DNA from: Bradyrhizobium iriomotense
GTDB lineage: Bacteria > Pseudomonadota > Alphaproteobacteria > Rhizobiales > Xanthobacteraceae
NCBI RefSeq assembly: GCF_018130765.1
Contig: NZ_JAFCJZ010000027.1
Span: forward strand, 53,432-117,431
DNA length: 64,000 bases
Direction: 5' to 3'
Each line of letters starts with the position of its first letter. Position 1 is the stretch's first letter. Under the pieces are notes generated by a model. The model had not been told where the DNA came from. It worked only from the letters and a program-made list of their open reading frames with translations, and did not search any database. Shown here piece by piece: positions 1 through 9,228 of this stretch. Made by a program: the position numbers and the translations under genes.

Positions 1-175
1 GGCGGGCCGTCTCGTTCCGGTCCTGATGGATTGGGAGCTGCCGCTGCTCACCATGAACATCGCCTATCAGAACCGCGCCGGCCTGCCCGCCAAGATCAGG
101 GTCTTCTCCGACTTCCTGGTCGCCCATATCCGCGAGCATTCGGAGCCGGGGATATGGATCGACGCGACGAAGTAG
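1..175 (+). CDS. LysR-type transcriptional regulator, C-terminal end only (partial)
   Basis: The open frame enters from the left edge (first full codon at position 2) and stops at 173-175. The 57 visible residues, with stretches such as GRLVPVLMDWELP and KIRVFSDFLVAHI, match the end of the effector-binding domain of LysR-type regulators, where the last strand and helix carry a K-R-F-DFL pattern. The DNA-binding domain lies outside the window, so orientation relative to targets and the ligand cannot be judged. The stop is 13 bases before the kinase gene on the same strand, which suggests that it may be cotranscribed with, or control, the sugar operon. Confidence 0.75.
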   Translation, partial: AGRLVPVLMDWELPLLTMNIAYQNRAGLPAKIRVFSDFLVAHIREHSEPGIWIDATK

Positions 176-188
176 ACGGGAAGCATCC

Positions 189-1634
189 ATGTATCTCGGC
201 ATCGATCTCGGCACCTCGGCGGTCAAGACCGTTCTCGTCGATGATGCCCAGCGCGTGATTGCAAGCGAGAGCCGGCTGCTTGCGACCGCCTCGCCGCAAT
301 CGGGCTATTACGAGCAGGACCCCGCGCAGTGGATCGATGCGACCTTTGCCACGCTGGATGCCCTGAAGGCGTCGCACGCCGACGCGTTGGCGGCGGTCCG
401 GGGCATCGGACTGTCCGGCCAGATGCATGGCGCCACGCTGCTCGACTCGAGCTTGAGACCCTTGCGGCCCTGCATCCTCTGGAACGACGGACGCGCTGCC
501 GCCGAGTGCCGTATCCTGGAGCAGCGCTGGCCTGCGCTGCGTGCTGTGACGGGCAACAAGGCGATGGCTGGATTCACCGCGCCAAAACTGCTCTGGATCG
601 CGACGCACGAGTCGGAGATCTTTGCGGCGACGAAACTCGTTCTGCTGCCGAAGGCCTATTTGCGCCTGGTGCTATCAGGCGAGGCCATCGAGGATGTCTC
701 GGATGCATCGGGATCGCTCTGGCTCGACGCTGCGCGCCGGGATTGGTCGGACGCCGCACTGGCAGCAACCGGCCTGTCGCGCGATCACATGCCGCGTCTG
801 GTCGAGGGATGCGCGCCGGCAACGACGCTACGCAGCGAGCTCGCGCGGCGCTGGGGCATGGCCAGGCCGCCGATCATCGCGGGCGGTGCCGGCGACAATC
901 CGGCCGGCGCCGTCGGTATCGGCGCGATCGAGCCGGGAACCGCATTCGTATCGCTGGGAACCTCGGGTGCCTTGTTGGCGCCGACCAACAGAATAGCCGC
1001 CAATCCCGATCGCGTCGTGCACACGTTCTGCCACGCCATTCCCGGCATGTGGATTCAGGCCGGCGCGATCCTCTCGGCCGCCTCCTGCCTCGCCTGGGCT
1101 GCGCGCCTGTTTGGCGTCACCGAAGCCGAGTTGCTGGCGCCGCTTGGAGCGCGCCCGCAGGCGCCGTCGCCGGTGAGCTTCCTGCCGTATCTCGCAGGTG
1201 AGCGGACGCCTCACGACGATCCCGCCGTGCGCGGCATGCTCGACGGTTTGAGCCATGGCACCGATCGCGGGGAGATCGTGCAGGCGGTGCTCGAGGGCGT
1301 TGCCTTCGCGCTCGCCGATTGCCGCGACGTGCTTGCGGATGCCGGCATTGCGATTGCCGAAGCCGATGTCATTGGCGGCGGTTCACGATCCCCGTACTGG
1401 CTCGCGGTGCTGGCGGGCGTGCTGAACATTCCGATCCATCGCTTCGCCGGAGGCGAGACCGGCGCGGCGTTCGGTGCGGCAAGATTGGGGCGGCTTGCTG
1501 TCACGGGTGAGGCAATCGCCGCCGTGTGCACGCGGCCGCAGCGCGTCGAGACGTTTGAACCCGACGCTGGACTGGCCGATGCCTATGCCGAGCGGCTTCC
1601 GGCCTGGCGCGAACTGTATCGGCCGCGCCACTAG
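189..1634 (+). CDS. xylB: Xylulokinase-type FGGY-family sugar kinase
   Basis: The 481-residue protein has the normal length of a bacterial xylulokinase. It starts with the FGGY phosphate-1 motif (LGIDLGTSAVKTVLVD), has the GQMHGATLLD and LWNDGRA segments typical of xylulokinases near residues 75-100, an ATP-site stretch SLGTSGALLAP around residue 257, and the late GGGSRSPYWLAVLAG motif. It would phosphorylate D-xylulose or a related ketose with ATP in the cytoplasm. It is followed by an ABC importer for a monosaccharide or polyol, which fits uptake followed by phosphorylation. No xylose isomerase or polyol dehydrogenase is visible, so the entering sugar (xylose, xylitol, arabitol or other) is not settled. 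The family is clear; the exact substrate is inferred. Confidence 0.88.
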   Translation: MYLGIDLGTSAVKTVLVDDAQRVIASESRLLATASPQSGYYEQDPAQWIDATFATLDALKASHADALAAVRGIGLSGQMHGATLLDSSLRPLRPCILWNDGRAAAECRILEQRWPALRAVTGNKAMAGFTAPKLLWIATHESEIFAATKLVLLPKAYLRLVLSGEAIEDVSDASGSLWLDAARRDWSDAALAATGLSRDHMPRLVEGCAPATTLRSELARRWGMARPPIIAGGAGDNPAGAVGIGAIEPGTAFVSLGTSGALLAPTNRIAANPDRVVHTFCHAIPGMWIQAGAILSAASCLAWAARLFGVTEAELLAPLGARPQAPSPVSFLPYLAGERTPHDDPAVRGMLDGLSHGTDRGEIVQAVLEGVAFALADCRDVLADAGIAIAEADVIGGGSRSPYWLAVLAGVLNIPIHRFAGGETGAAFGAARLGRLAVTGEAIAAVCTRPQRVETFEPDAGLADAYAERLPAWRELYRPRH

Positions 1635-1764
1635 CCTCGCCTTGATGCTGCATTCCCGTCTGTTCGGTATTGCCCTGGCCTGCGGCCTTTTGTTTAATGC
1701 GCGAACCGCGCTGACAGACTGATTGAGACGCGGGTGGGAAACGCATTGTGCGCCGGGAGGCACG

Positions 1765-3288
1765 ATGAACGATCCGATCCTCGAGATGCGCGGGGTCTCA
1801 AAGACCTTCTTCGGCATCAGGGCGCTGCGTGCCGTAGATCTCACCGTCTATGCCGGCGAAATTCATGCGCTGATGGGGGAGAACGGCGCCGGCAAGTCGA
1901 CGCTGATGAAGATCCTGTCCGGCGCCTACCGGCCTGATCCCGGCGGCGAGATCCGCATCGAAGGACACCCGGTGCGGATCGAAGGTCCGCTCGGCGGCCG
2001 CGCCGCGGGCATCTCCATCATCTATCAGGAGCTGTCGCTGGCGCCCAATCTCAGTGTTGCCGAGAACATCTATTTGGGACGGGAGATGTCGCGCGCAGGC
2101 TTGCTGGCACGCGGCGCCATGCGCGAGGGCGTCGGCCCGATCCTGAAACGGCTGGGTGCGGACTTCCTGCCGTCGACGCTGGTGGCGCACCTCTCCATGG
2201 GCCAGCGGCAACTGGTCGAGATCGCGCGTGCGCTGCACGCCAGATCAAAGATCCTTATCATGGACGAGCCGACCACATCGTTGTCGGCCGCCGAAAGCGA
2301 GCGGCTGTTCGCGCTGGTCCGCCAGCTTCGCTCCGAGGGGCTTGCGATCATCTACATCTCGCATCGCATGGACGAGGTCTATGCGCTCGGCGACCGCGTC
2401 ACCGTGCTGCGCGACGGCCGGCTGGTCGGCTCACTCGACAAGCCTGAGATCCGCGCCGACACCATCGTCCGGCTGATGGTCGGGCGCGACGTCTCCTCGT
2501 TCTACAAGAAGGATCACGATCCCGAAGCGGGGCGGGGACATCCCGTGCTCTCGGCGATCGACATGGCCGACGGCCAGCGCGTCAAGGGTTGCTCGCTGAC
2601 CGTGCATGCGGGCGAGGTGGTCGGGCTTGCCGGCCTGATCGGCGCCGGCCGCACCGAGCTTGCGCATCTCATCATCGGCGCGGCGTCGAAAACCTCCGGC
2701 CGGCTCGAGTTGGAGGGACGTCCGGTCGAGATCCGCACGCCGGGCGAGGCGCTCGAGGCCGGCATCGCCTATCTGACCGAGGACAGGAAGGCGCTCGGCT
2801 TGTTCCTGGACATGTCGTGCCTCGACAACATCAATCTCGCCGTGCTCGGACGCGATGCGAAGCTCGGCTGGGTCCTGGATCGCGATAAGGCGCGTGAGCG
2901 CGCCGACCGGGCCTTCGTCGGGCTCAGCATCCGCGCCGCCAATGTCGGTGTCCCCGCCGGCGGCCTGTCCGGCGGCAACCAGCAGAAGGTGCTGCTGTCG
3001 CGCCTTCTCGCCATTGCGCCCAAGGTCCTCATCCTCGACGAGCCGACGCGTGGCGTCGACGTCGGTGCCAAGTCCGAGATCTATTCGATCATCGACAATC
3101 TCGCCAAGGCCGGCACCGCGATTCTCGTCATCTCCTCCGATCTGCCCGAGATCATCGGCATCTGCGACCGCGTCGTCGTGATGCGTAGTGGGCACATCGC
3201 CGGCGAGGTCACCCGCGGCCCGAATTCGCCGCTGACGCAGGAAGACATTATGGCGCTTGCCACGGGGATGGAGCATATCGATGCCTGA
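1765..3288 (+). CDS. Sugar ABC transporter ATP-binding protein, two fused ATPase domains (RbsA/XylG type)
   Basis: This 507-residue protein contains two ABC ATPase domains in tandem, the RbsA/XylG/MglA layout. Domain 1 has Walker A GENGAGKST, signature LSMGQRQLVEIARAL and Walker B ILIMDEPTTSL. Domain 2 lacks a clean Walker A, as is usual for this family, but keeps signature LSGGNQQKVLLSRLL and Walker B VLILDEPTRGVDVG. I chose the ATG at 1765 because a GGGAGG Shine-Dalgarno lies at 1755-1760; a longer frame is open upstream from 1723 but has no such site. It energises the permease encoded next, whose start lies inside the last codons of this gene (8-base overlap). Confidence 0.9.
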   Translation: MNDPILEMRGVSKTFFGIRALRAVDLTVYAGEIHALMGENGAGKSTLMKILSGAYRPDPGGEIRIEGHPVRIEGPLGGRAAGISIIYQELSLAPNLSVAENIYLGREMSRAGLLARGAMREGVGPILKRLGADFLPSTLVAHLSMGQRQLVEIARALHARSKILIMDEPTTSLSAAESERLFALVRQLRSEGLAIIYISHRMDEVYALGDRVTVLRDGRLVGSLDKPEIRADTIVRLMVGRDVSSFYKKDHDPEAGRGHPVLSAIDMADGQRVKGCSLTVHAGEVVGLAGLIGAGRTELAHLIIGAASKTSGRLELEGRPVEIRTPGEALEAGIAYLTEDRKALGLFLDMSCLDNINLAVLGRDAKLGWVLDRDKARERADRAFVGLSIRAANVGVPAGGLSGGNQQKVLLSRLLAIAPKVLILDEPTRGVDVGAKSEIYSIIDNLAKAGTAILVISSDLPEIIGICDRVVVMRSGHIAGEVTRGPNSPLTQEDIMALATGMEHIDA

Positions 3289-4321
3289 CAATGGTGCTTC
3301 GGAGGCCCAGCCCGCCCCGGCGACGACCAACGGCGCCGCCGCAGAGACACGGCGCCAGCGGATGCGGATGCTGATCAGCGCGCTCGGGATGCTGCCGGTG
3401 CTGCTGATCCTCTGTATCGGCTTTCATGTTCTTTCCGAGGGCCGCTTCTTTACCGGACAAAATCTCGGCATCGTGTTGCAGCAGGCCGCGGTGAACACCG
3501 TGCTCGCCGCAGGCATGACCTTCGTCATCCTCACCGGCGGCATCGACCTCTCGGTCGGCTCGATCCTGGCGGCTTCCGCGATGGCCGGGCTGACGCTCTC
3601 CAAGCTGCCGGAGCTTGGGATGCTGTGGCTGCCGGCTGCGCTGCTCACGGGCCTTGGCTTCGGGGTCGTCAACGGCGCGCTGATCGCGCTGCTTCGCCTG
3701 CCGCCCTTCATCGTCACGCTCGGCTCGCTCACCGCGGTGCGCGGTCTGGCGCGGCTGCTCGGGGCCGACACCACCGTGTTCAACCCCTCCATTCCCTATG
3801 CCTTCATCGGCAACGGCTCGCTGACGCTCATCCCTGGCGTCGCGTCGATCCCGTGGCTCTCGGTGATCGCCCTGTTCGTCATCTTCGTCTCGTGGCTGGT
3901 GCTGCGCCGGACCGTGCTCGGCGTGCACATCTACGCGGTGGGCGGCAATGAAAGCGCGGCGCGGCTTGCCGGCATCAAGGTCTGGGCCGTGCTAATCTTC
4001 GTCTACGGCGTCTCCGGACTTTTCGCCGGGCTCGGCGGCGCCATGCAGGCGGCGCGGCTCTATGCGGCCAACGGCCTGCAGCTCGGTCAGTCCTATGAGC
4101 TCGATGCCATCACCGCCGTGATCCTCGGCGGCACCTCCTTCGTCGGCGGTATCGGCTCGATCTGGGGCACGCTGGTCGGCGCGCTGATCATCGCCGTGCT
4201 CTCGAACGGCCTCATCCTCATCGGTGTCTCCGACATCTGGCAATATGTGATCAAGGGCCTGGTGATCATCGGCGCCGTGGCACTCGATCGCTACCGGTTG
4301 CAGGGCTCCGCCAGGACTTAG
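3281..4321 (+). CDS. Sugar ABC transporter permease (RbsC/XylH family)
   Basis: A hydrophobic 346-residue protein with about ten membrane segments and the conserved RbsC-family stretches ILTGGIDLSVGSILA, PPFIVTLGSLTAVRGLAR and AVGGNESAARLAGI. It forms the membrane channel of the importer with the preceding ATPase and the following binding protein. The ATG at 3281 overlaps the end of the ATPase gene by 8 bases, a sign of translational coupling. A short hairpin (4334-4347) lies in the gap before the binding-protein gene; such elements often set the unequal expression of binding protein and membrane parts, but that is inference here. Confidence 0.9.
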   Translation: MPDNGASEAQPAPATTNGAAAETRRQRMRMLISALGMLPVLLILCIGFHVLSEGRFFTGQNLGIVLQQAAVNTVLAAGMTFVILTGGIDLSVGSILAASAMAGLTLSKLPELGMLWLPAALLTGLGFGVVNGALIALLRLPPFIVTLGSLTAVRGLARLLGADTTVFNPSIPYAFIGNGSLTLIPGVASIPWLSVIALFVIFVSWLVLRRTVLGVHIYAVGGNESAARLAGIKVWAVLIFVYGVSGLFAGLGGAMQAARLYAANGLQLGQSYELDAITAVILGGTSFVGGIGSIWGTLVGALIIAVLSNGLILIGVSDIWQYVIKGLVIIGAVALDRYRLQGSART

Positions 4322-4440
4322 GGGGCTCCGCCAGAACCTGAAGGTTCGGTGCGCACCTGAGGGCGCGTGGTTTGATGCAAGTTCCGTTGCGGCAACTGGT
4401 CTGCCGTGCCGGGGATGAAGACAGACCAGGGAGGAAACCA

Positions 4441-5388
4441 ATGTTGAAGACGATCACGCTCGCCGGCGCCGCCATGGCGCTTGCCCTAAGCACCGCGCCG
4501 TCCTTCGCCAAGGAGCTCAAGTCGATCGGCGTCTCGCTGGGATCGATGGGCAACCCGTTCTTCGTCGCGCTGTCGAAGGGCGCCGAGTTCGAGGCGAAGA
4601 AGACCAATCCCAATGTAAAGATCACCGCGGTCGGCTTCGAATACGACCTCGGCAAGCAGGTCACCCAGATCGACAATTTCATCGCCGCCGGCGTCGACCT
4701 GATCCTGCTCAATCCCGGCGATCCCAAGGCGATCGGGCCGGCGATCAAGAAGGCGCAAGGCGCCGGCATCGTCGTCGTCGCCGTCGACACCGCGGCCGAA
4801 GGCGCCGATGCCACCGTGACCACGAACAACGTGCAGGCCGGCGAGATCTCCTGCCAGTACATCGTCGACAAGCTGGGCGGCAAGGGCGACGTCGTCATCG
4901 AGAACGGGCCGCAGGTCTCCGCGGTGATCGACCGCGTCGTCGGCTGCAAGAACGTCTTCTCGAAGAATCCCGGCATCAAGGTGCTGTCCAGCGATCAGGA
5001 CGGCAAGGGCTCGCGCGAGGGCGGTCTCACCGTCGCGCAGGGCTATCTGACGCGCTTCCCCAAGATCGACGCCATCTTCGCCATCAACGACCCGCAGGCG
5101 ATCGGCACCGACCTTGCCGCTCGCCAGCAGAACCGTACGGGCATTGTCATCACGGCGGTGGACGGTGCGCCCGATATCGAGGCCGCGCTGAAAGATCCGC
5201 AATCGCCGCAGGTCCAGGCCTCGGCTTCGCAGGATCCGTTCTTCATGGCGCGGCGGGCCGTGCAGGTCGGTGTCGGCATTCTCAACGGCCAGAAGCCGGC
5301 CTCGACCGTCGAGCTCCTGCCGTCCAAGCTCGTGACCAGGGACAACGTCGCCGAGTACAAGGGCTGGACCTCGGATCGCTCGCAGTAA
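4441..5388 (+). CDS. Sugar ABC transporter periplasmic substrate-binding protein (RbsB family)
   Basis: A 315-residue protein with a Sec signal peptide (hydrophobic core TITLAGAAMALALS, cleavage expected after SFA near residue 23) and a periplasmic-binding fold of the ribose/RbsB type: an N-terminal lobe starting KSIGVSLGSMGNPFF, the hinge-region stretch DAIFAINDPQAIG, and VVITAVDGAPD-like core near the end (here IVITAVDGAPD). It would deliver a sugar or polyol to the preceding permease and ATPase. The ATG at 4441 follows an AGGGAGGAAA ribosome site. Its place last in the operon, after kinase, ATPase and permease, is common in rhizobia. The ligand cannot be read from sequence. Confidence 0.88.
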   Translation: MLKTITLAGAAMALALSTAPSFAKELKSIGVSLGSMGNPFFVALSKGAEFEAKKTNPNVKITAVGFEYDLGKQVTQIDNFIAAGVDLILLNPGDPKAIGPAIKKAQGAGIVVVAVDTAAEGADATVTTNNVQAGEISCQYIVDKLGGKGDVVIENGPQVSAVIDRVVGCKNVFSKNPGIKVLSSDQDGKGSREGGLTVAQGYLTRFPKIDAIFAINDPQAIGTDLAARQQNRTGIVITAVDGAPDIEAALKDPQSPQVQASASQDPFFMARRAVQVGVGILNGQKPASTVELLPSKLVTRDNVAEYKGWTSDRSQ

Positions 5389-5556
5389 GACGCGGTCCGC
5401 TACCGAGAACGCCCGAAACACGAGATGACGGGCGGCGTTTTGCTCGACGCCGCTCGCCGCCAACGCAACTGCGCTGATCGGCCGTACGAGCGCGCCGGGC
5501 TGCCTGTTGTGTTAGCGTGGCACGATCTCGATCGGTCGATTCGGAAAGCAGATCTC

Positions 5557-6036
5557 GTGAAAGCCAAGACCCCCGGCACAGCATCCGGCACCGCGTGGCG
5601 GCATGCCAATATCGGTCGCCTGCTCAACAACGCCGTGCGGCGCTTCGAAGGCCGCGTGCTCGAATTGATGAGCGAGCGCGGGCACGACGAGACACGCATC
5701 GCCCATGTCAGCCTGACCCGCAATCTCGACGTGGAGGGGACGCGGCTCACCGAGCTCGCCCGCCGCGCCTCCATGAGCAAGCAGGCGATGGGCGAGCTGG
5801 TCGATCAATGCGCCGAGCTCGGTCTCGTCGATCGCATCGCGGACCCGACCGACCGGCGCGCGCGCATCGTCATGTTCACGCCGGCCGGGCGCAAATGGCT
5901 GGATGCGTTTCGGGACGCCGTCGACGTCGCCGAGCGGGAGATGCGCGCCGAGCTCGGCAAGGCCACCATGGACGCGATCCTGAAGGGGTTGGCGGTCTAT
6001 GGCGAGAGGTTCGACACGCTCGATGATGCCGATTAG
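5557..6036 (+). CDS. MarR-family transcriptional regulator
   Basis: A 159-residue protein with the MarR winged helix: helix-turn-helix around GTRLTELARRASMSKQAMG and the wing sequence RIADPTDRRARIVMFT, the D-x-R-D/R-x-R pattern typical of MarR wings. The GTG at 5557 is preferred; the frame is open further upstream to 5425 but those residues do not look like protein. It is followed after 67 bases by a flavoprotein hydroxylase on the same strand, and that gap holds two palindromes likely to be its operator. MarR proteins beside aromatic hydroxylases usually repress the catabolic genes until a phenolic ligand binds; that role is inferred from position. Confidence 0.8.
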   Translation: MKAKTPGTASGTAWRHANIGRLLNNAVRRFEGRVLELMSERGHDETRIAHVSLTRNLDVEGTRLTELARRASMSKQAMGELVDQCAELGLVDRIADPTDRRARIVMFTPAGRKWLDAFRDAVDVAEREMRAELGKATMDAILKGLAVYGERFDTLDDAD

Positions 6037-6083
6037 TCAGGCTACTTGACGATATCGTCAGGCTACCTTACCATGCAAGATAA
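6036..6083 (+). promoter_or_regulatory. Probable MarR operator region (palindromes and phased direct repeats)
   Basis: Between the MarR gene and the hydroxylase lie a perfect 14-base palindrome TGACGATATCGTCA (6047-6060), a 10-base direct repeat GTCAGGCTAC at 6036-6045 and 6057-6066 (start-to-start 21 bases, two helical turns), and a 16-base imperfect palindrome centred on TGCA (6068-6083, 12 of 16 positions symmetrical). MarR dimers bind inverted repeats of this size. The sites lie immediately before the hydroxylase start, where binding would block transcription or initiation. Protein binding itself is not shown by the sequence. Confidence 0.5.
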
Positions 6084-6103
6084 TGCTGGTAGGGAGAAGC
6101 GTC

Positions 6104-7792
6104 TTGGAAACACGTCTGACGGCCGCGGTGCTCATCGTGGGCGGGGGCCCTTGCGGGCTGATGCTGGCCAACGAGCTCGGCCGACGCGGCGTGTCCGCGA
6201 TCCTGGTCGATGAAAAGCCCGGTACGGCCTTCAATCCGCAAGCCAATGCGACGCAGGCGCGCTCGATGGAGCATTATCGGCGGTTGGGTTTCGCCGACGA
6301 GATCAGGCGCGAAGGTCTGCCCGCGGATTATCCGACCGACGTTGCCTACTTCACGCGCTATACGGCTTACGAGCTGGCGCGCTTTGCGTTGCCGTCATCA
6401 TCACGCGCGGGCGAGCTGATCAAGGGCATGTCGGGCTCCTGGAGCGCGGCGGAGCTGCCGCACCGGGTCTCGCAGAAATATGTCGAGGCGGTGTTGCGAC
6501 GCCACGCCGAACGGCTTGCCGGCATCAAGCTCAACTATGGTCACCGTCTGATCGGCTACACCGAAAGCGACGACGGCATCGTCGGCGACATCGAATGTCT
6601 CGATGACGGCAGTCGCTTCCAGGTCCGGGCCGATTTTTTGGTCGGCGCCGACGGACCGCGCTCGATGGTCCGGCAATCGCTGGGGATCGTCTACGGCGGC
6701 GAAACCGGGACGCAGCGCGATTTCATGGGCGGCCGCATGCTGGCGGTCTATCTTCGTTCGCCGGAGTTCTACGCCAGCGTCCCGCACGCCAAGGCGTGGA
6801 TGTACAATTGCTTCAACGGCGATCGCCGCGCTTTCATGGCGTCGGTGAACGGGCGCGACGAATTCGCCTTTCACACGCAGCTTCGGCCGGGCGAGGACGA
6901 GAATGCGATCACGGTCAACGAGGCCAGGGCCGCGTTCCAGCGTGCCTGCGGCGCGCCGATCGAATGCGAGGTGCTGTCGTTCCTGACCTGGACCGCCGGT
7001 CATGCGCTGGTCGCGAATGGGATGCAGCGGGGCAGGGTGTTCCTCGGCGGCGACGCGGCGCATCTGTTCACGCCGACCGGCGGGCTCGGCTACAACACCG
7101 CGATCGAGGACGCTGTCAATCTCGGCTGGAAGCTTGCCAGCGTCGTCAAGGGTGTCAGCCCGGCGACACTGCTCGACAGCTACGAGATTGAGCGGCGACC
7201 GGTGGCGCTGCGCAACACCGATTATGCGCGGCGCTTTGCCGATTCCCTCGGTCTGTTCGCGCCGGCGCCTGACATCGAGGACGCCACGGACGCCGGCGGC
7301 GCGGCGCGGCAGACGGCGGGCGTCTATCTCGAGCAGCATGCCCGCGCCGAGTTCAACATCCCCGGCGTCACCTTCGGCGGACGCTACGACGGCTCGCCGA
7401 TCATCGTCTCCGATGGCAGCCAGCCGCCGCCGGATGCCGCGAACGTCTACATCCCGAGCGCCTGTCCCGGCGGCCGCGCACCGCATGCCTGGCTGGAGGA
7501 CGGCGTGTCCTTGTACGACCTGTTCGGGTTCGAATGGACGCTGCTCCAGTTTGGCGAGGTCGCGCCGGCTCGCGCTGCGGTCACGGATGCCGTCCGCAAG
7601 CTCGGCGTCGACGTGAAGCTCGTGAAGCTCCCGGCATCTCTGCGCGACCTCTATGAGGCCGATCTCGCCCTGATACGTCCCGACCAGATCGTGGCCTGGC
7701 GCGGTGCCGCATCGCAGGCCGGAAATATCGGACGCGTCCTTGCCCGTGCGCTCGGGCACAGCGCGAGCGACGGCGCGCGGCTGGCAAGCTGA
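6104..7792 (+). CDS. FAD-dependent aromatic monooxygenase (PheA/TfdB/MhpA type)
   Basis: A flavoprotein hydroxylase of about 562 residues. It shows the dinucleotide-binding motif VLIVGGGPCGLMLANELG at the N terminus, the DG motif FLVGADGPRSMVR around residue 180, and the GD motif RVFLGGDAAHLFTPTGG followed by GLGYNTAIEDAVNLGWKLA; the tail fits the thioredoxin-like C-terminal domain of the phenol hydroxylase group. It would hydroxylate a phenolic ring with NAD(P)H and oxygen. A TTG start at 6104 is preferred because AGGGAG sits seven bases upstream; an ATG at 6083 is in frame but lacks a ribosome site and overlaps the putative operator. Neighbours (transporter, aldehyde dehydrogenase, benzoylformate decarboxylase-like gene) support aromatic catabolism; the substrate is unknown. 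Confidence 0.85.
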   Translation: METRLTAAVLIVGGGPCGLMLANELGRRGVSAILVDEKPGTAFNPQANATQARSMEHYRRLGFADEIRREGLPADYPTDVAYFTRYTAYELARFALPSSSRAGELIKGMSGSWSAAELPHRVSQKYVEAVLRRHAERLAGIKLNYGHRLIGYTESDDGIVGDIECLDDGSRFQVRADFLVGADGPRSMVRQSLGIVYGGETGTQRDFMGGRMLAVYLRSPEFYASVPHAKAWMYNCFNGDRRAFMASVNGRDEFAFHTQLRPGEDENAITVNEARAAFQRACGAPIECEVLSFLTWTAGHALVANGMQRGRVFLGGDAAHLFTPTGGLGYNTAIEDAVNLGWKLASVVKGVSPATLLDSYEIERRPVALRNTDYARRFADSLGLFAPAPDIEDATDAGGAARQTAGVYLEQHARAEFNIPGVTFGGRYDGSPIIVSDGSQPPPDAANVYIPSACPGGRAPHAWLEDGVSLYDLFGFEWTLLQFGEVAPARAAVTDAVRKLGVDVKLVKLPASLRDLYEADLALIRPDQIVAWRGAASQAGNIGRVLARALGHSASDGARLAS

Positions 7793-7866
7793 GCAATTTC
7801 CGCCGCCGCACCGATGCGGCAGCGCGGCCAATAACAACAAGACAACAAGACACCGGAGGAGGAAAC

Positions 7867-9189
7867 ATGACCACTGGAGCATTCGAGGACTACGACGATC
7901 GGGTCGCCACCGTCGGCGCCGGGCAGACGGCCAGCAGCCGCCGGCGCATCCTGATCGCCGGCACCATCGGCACCGCGATCGAATGGTACGACTTCTTCAT
8001 CTACGGCCTGATCGCGCCGCTGGTGTTCGACCAGCTGTTCTTTCCGAAGTTCGATCAGCTCACGGCCACCATCGCGGTGTTCGCGACGTTCGCCGTCGGA
8101 TTCCTGGCGCGTCCGCTCGGCGGTCTCGTGTTCGGCCATTTCGGCGACCGCCTCGGCCGCAAGTCGGTCCTTCTGTGCACGCTGCTGCTCATGGGTCTTG
8201 CGACCATGTCGATCGGGTTGTTGCCGACCTATGCCAGCGCGGGTTTGGGCGCGACCGTCGCGCTCGTCGTGCTGCGCTTCCTCCAGGGCTTTGCGCTCGG
8301 CGGCGAATCCACCGCGGCGATCCTCATGGCGATCGAGACCGCGCCCGGCCATCGGCGCGGCTTCTCGGCCGCGGTGATCCAGGCTGCAGGCCCCGTCGGC
8401 GTCGTGCTCGCCTCGTTCGCCGCGCTGGCGATCTCGCGGCTGCCTGAGGCGGACCTCTTGTCATGGGGCTGGCGCGTGCCGTTCCTGATCAGCGCGGTGC
8501 TGGTGGCGCTCGGCGTCTACATGCGCTGGCGCATCGAGGAGAGCACGACTTTCCGCGAGGCCGGAGAGTCCGAAGAGGTGCCGGCTGTCGAGGCAATCAA
8601 AGGACACTGGCGGCCGATCCTCATCGTGTTCTTCGCCGAGATGGCGCAGACGTCGTATTTCTACCTGACGGCCATCTTCACCATCTCGTTTGCGACGCGT
8701 CAGCTCGGTGTCCAGAAGGACGTGATCACGCAAGCCGTGCTGTTCGCCAATCTCGTCGGGCTCGTGGCCATGCCGCTGATCGGCGCCTGGTCCGACCGGA
8801 TCGGACGCAAGCGCCTGTTCCTCGCCGGCGTCGTGCTCGCGGCCGCCTCGATGTTCGCATTCTACGGCGTGGTCGCGAGCCGCGATACGCTTCTGATAAC
8901 GGGCGCGGTGATCCTTGCCGCGGGCATCATCCATCCGCTGATGTTCAGCACCGAGGGAAGCTATTTCCCGGAGCTGTTTCCGACCCGCATCCGCTTCACC
9001 GGCGTGTCGATCGGAAAGCAGCTCGGCACGGTGCTCGGCGGCGGCATCGCGCCGCTCGTCGCCACCAGCCTGTTTGCGCAGACGGGCTCCACCTACGCGA
9101 TCACGGGCTACTACGTGGCCCTCGCGCTTGCGGCGATGATCGCGCTTGGCTTCGCGCACGAAACCAGCAAATCGCGGCTGCTCGGCTGA
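7867..9189 (+). CDS. MFS transporter, metabolite:H+ symporter family
   Basis: A 440-residue, 12-helix major facilitator protein of the ShiA/KgtP/ProP-like metabolite:H+ symporter group. It has the opening GTAIEWYDFFIYGL, characteristic of that group, the loop 2-3 motif GHFGDRLGRKSV, the RFLQGFALGGE segment of helix 4 and a second-half DRIGRKRLF repeat. The ATG at 7867 follows a strong GGAGGAGGAAAC ribosome site. It lies between the hydroxylase and the aldehyde dehydrogenase, so import of an aromatic acid is the likely job; dicarboxylates or other organic acids are possible from family membership alone. Confidence 0.88.
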   Translation: MTTGAFEDYDDRVATVGAGQTASSRRRILIAGTIGTAIEWYDFFIYGLIAPLVFDQLFFPKFDQLTATIAVFATFAVGFLARPLGGLVFGHFGDRLGRKSVLLCTLLLMGLATMSIGLLPTYASAGLGATVALVVLRFLQGFALGGESTAAILMAIETAPGHRRGFSAAVIQAAGPVGVVLASFAALAISRLPEADLLSWGWRVPFLISAVLVALGVYMRWRIEESTTFREAGESEEVPAVEAIKGHWRPILIVFFAEMAQTSYFYLTAIFTISFATRQLGVQKDVITQAVLFANLVGLVAMPLIGAWSDRIGRKRLFLAGVVLAAASMFAFYGVVASRDTLLITGAVILAAGIIHPLMFSTEGSYFPELFPTRIRFTGVSIGKQLGTVLGGGIAPLVATSLFAQTGSTYAITGYYVALALAAMIALGFAHETSKSRLLG

Positions 9190-9228
9190 GCCCGGCCAAG
9201 ACATCAGCAAGACATCAGGGAGGTTCTC

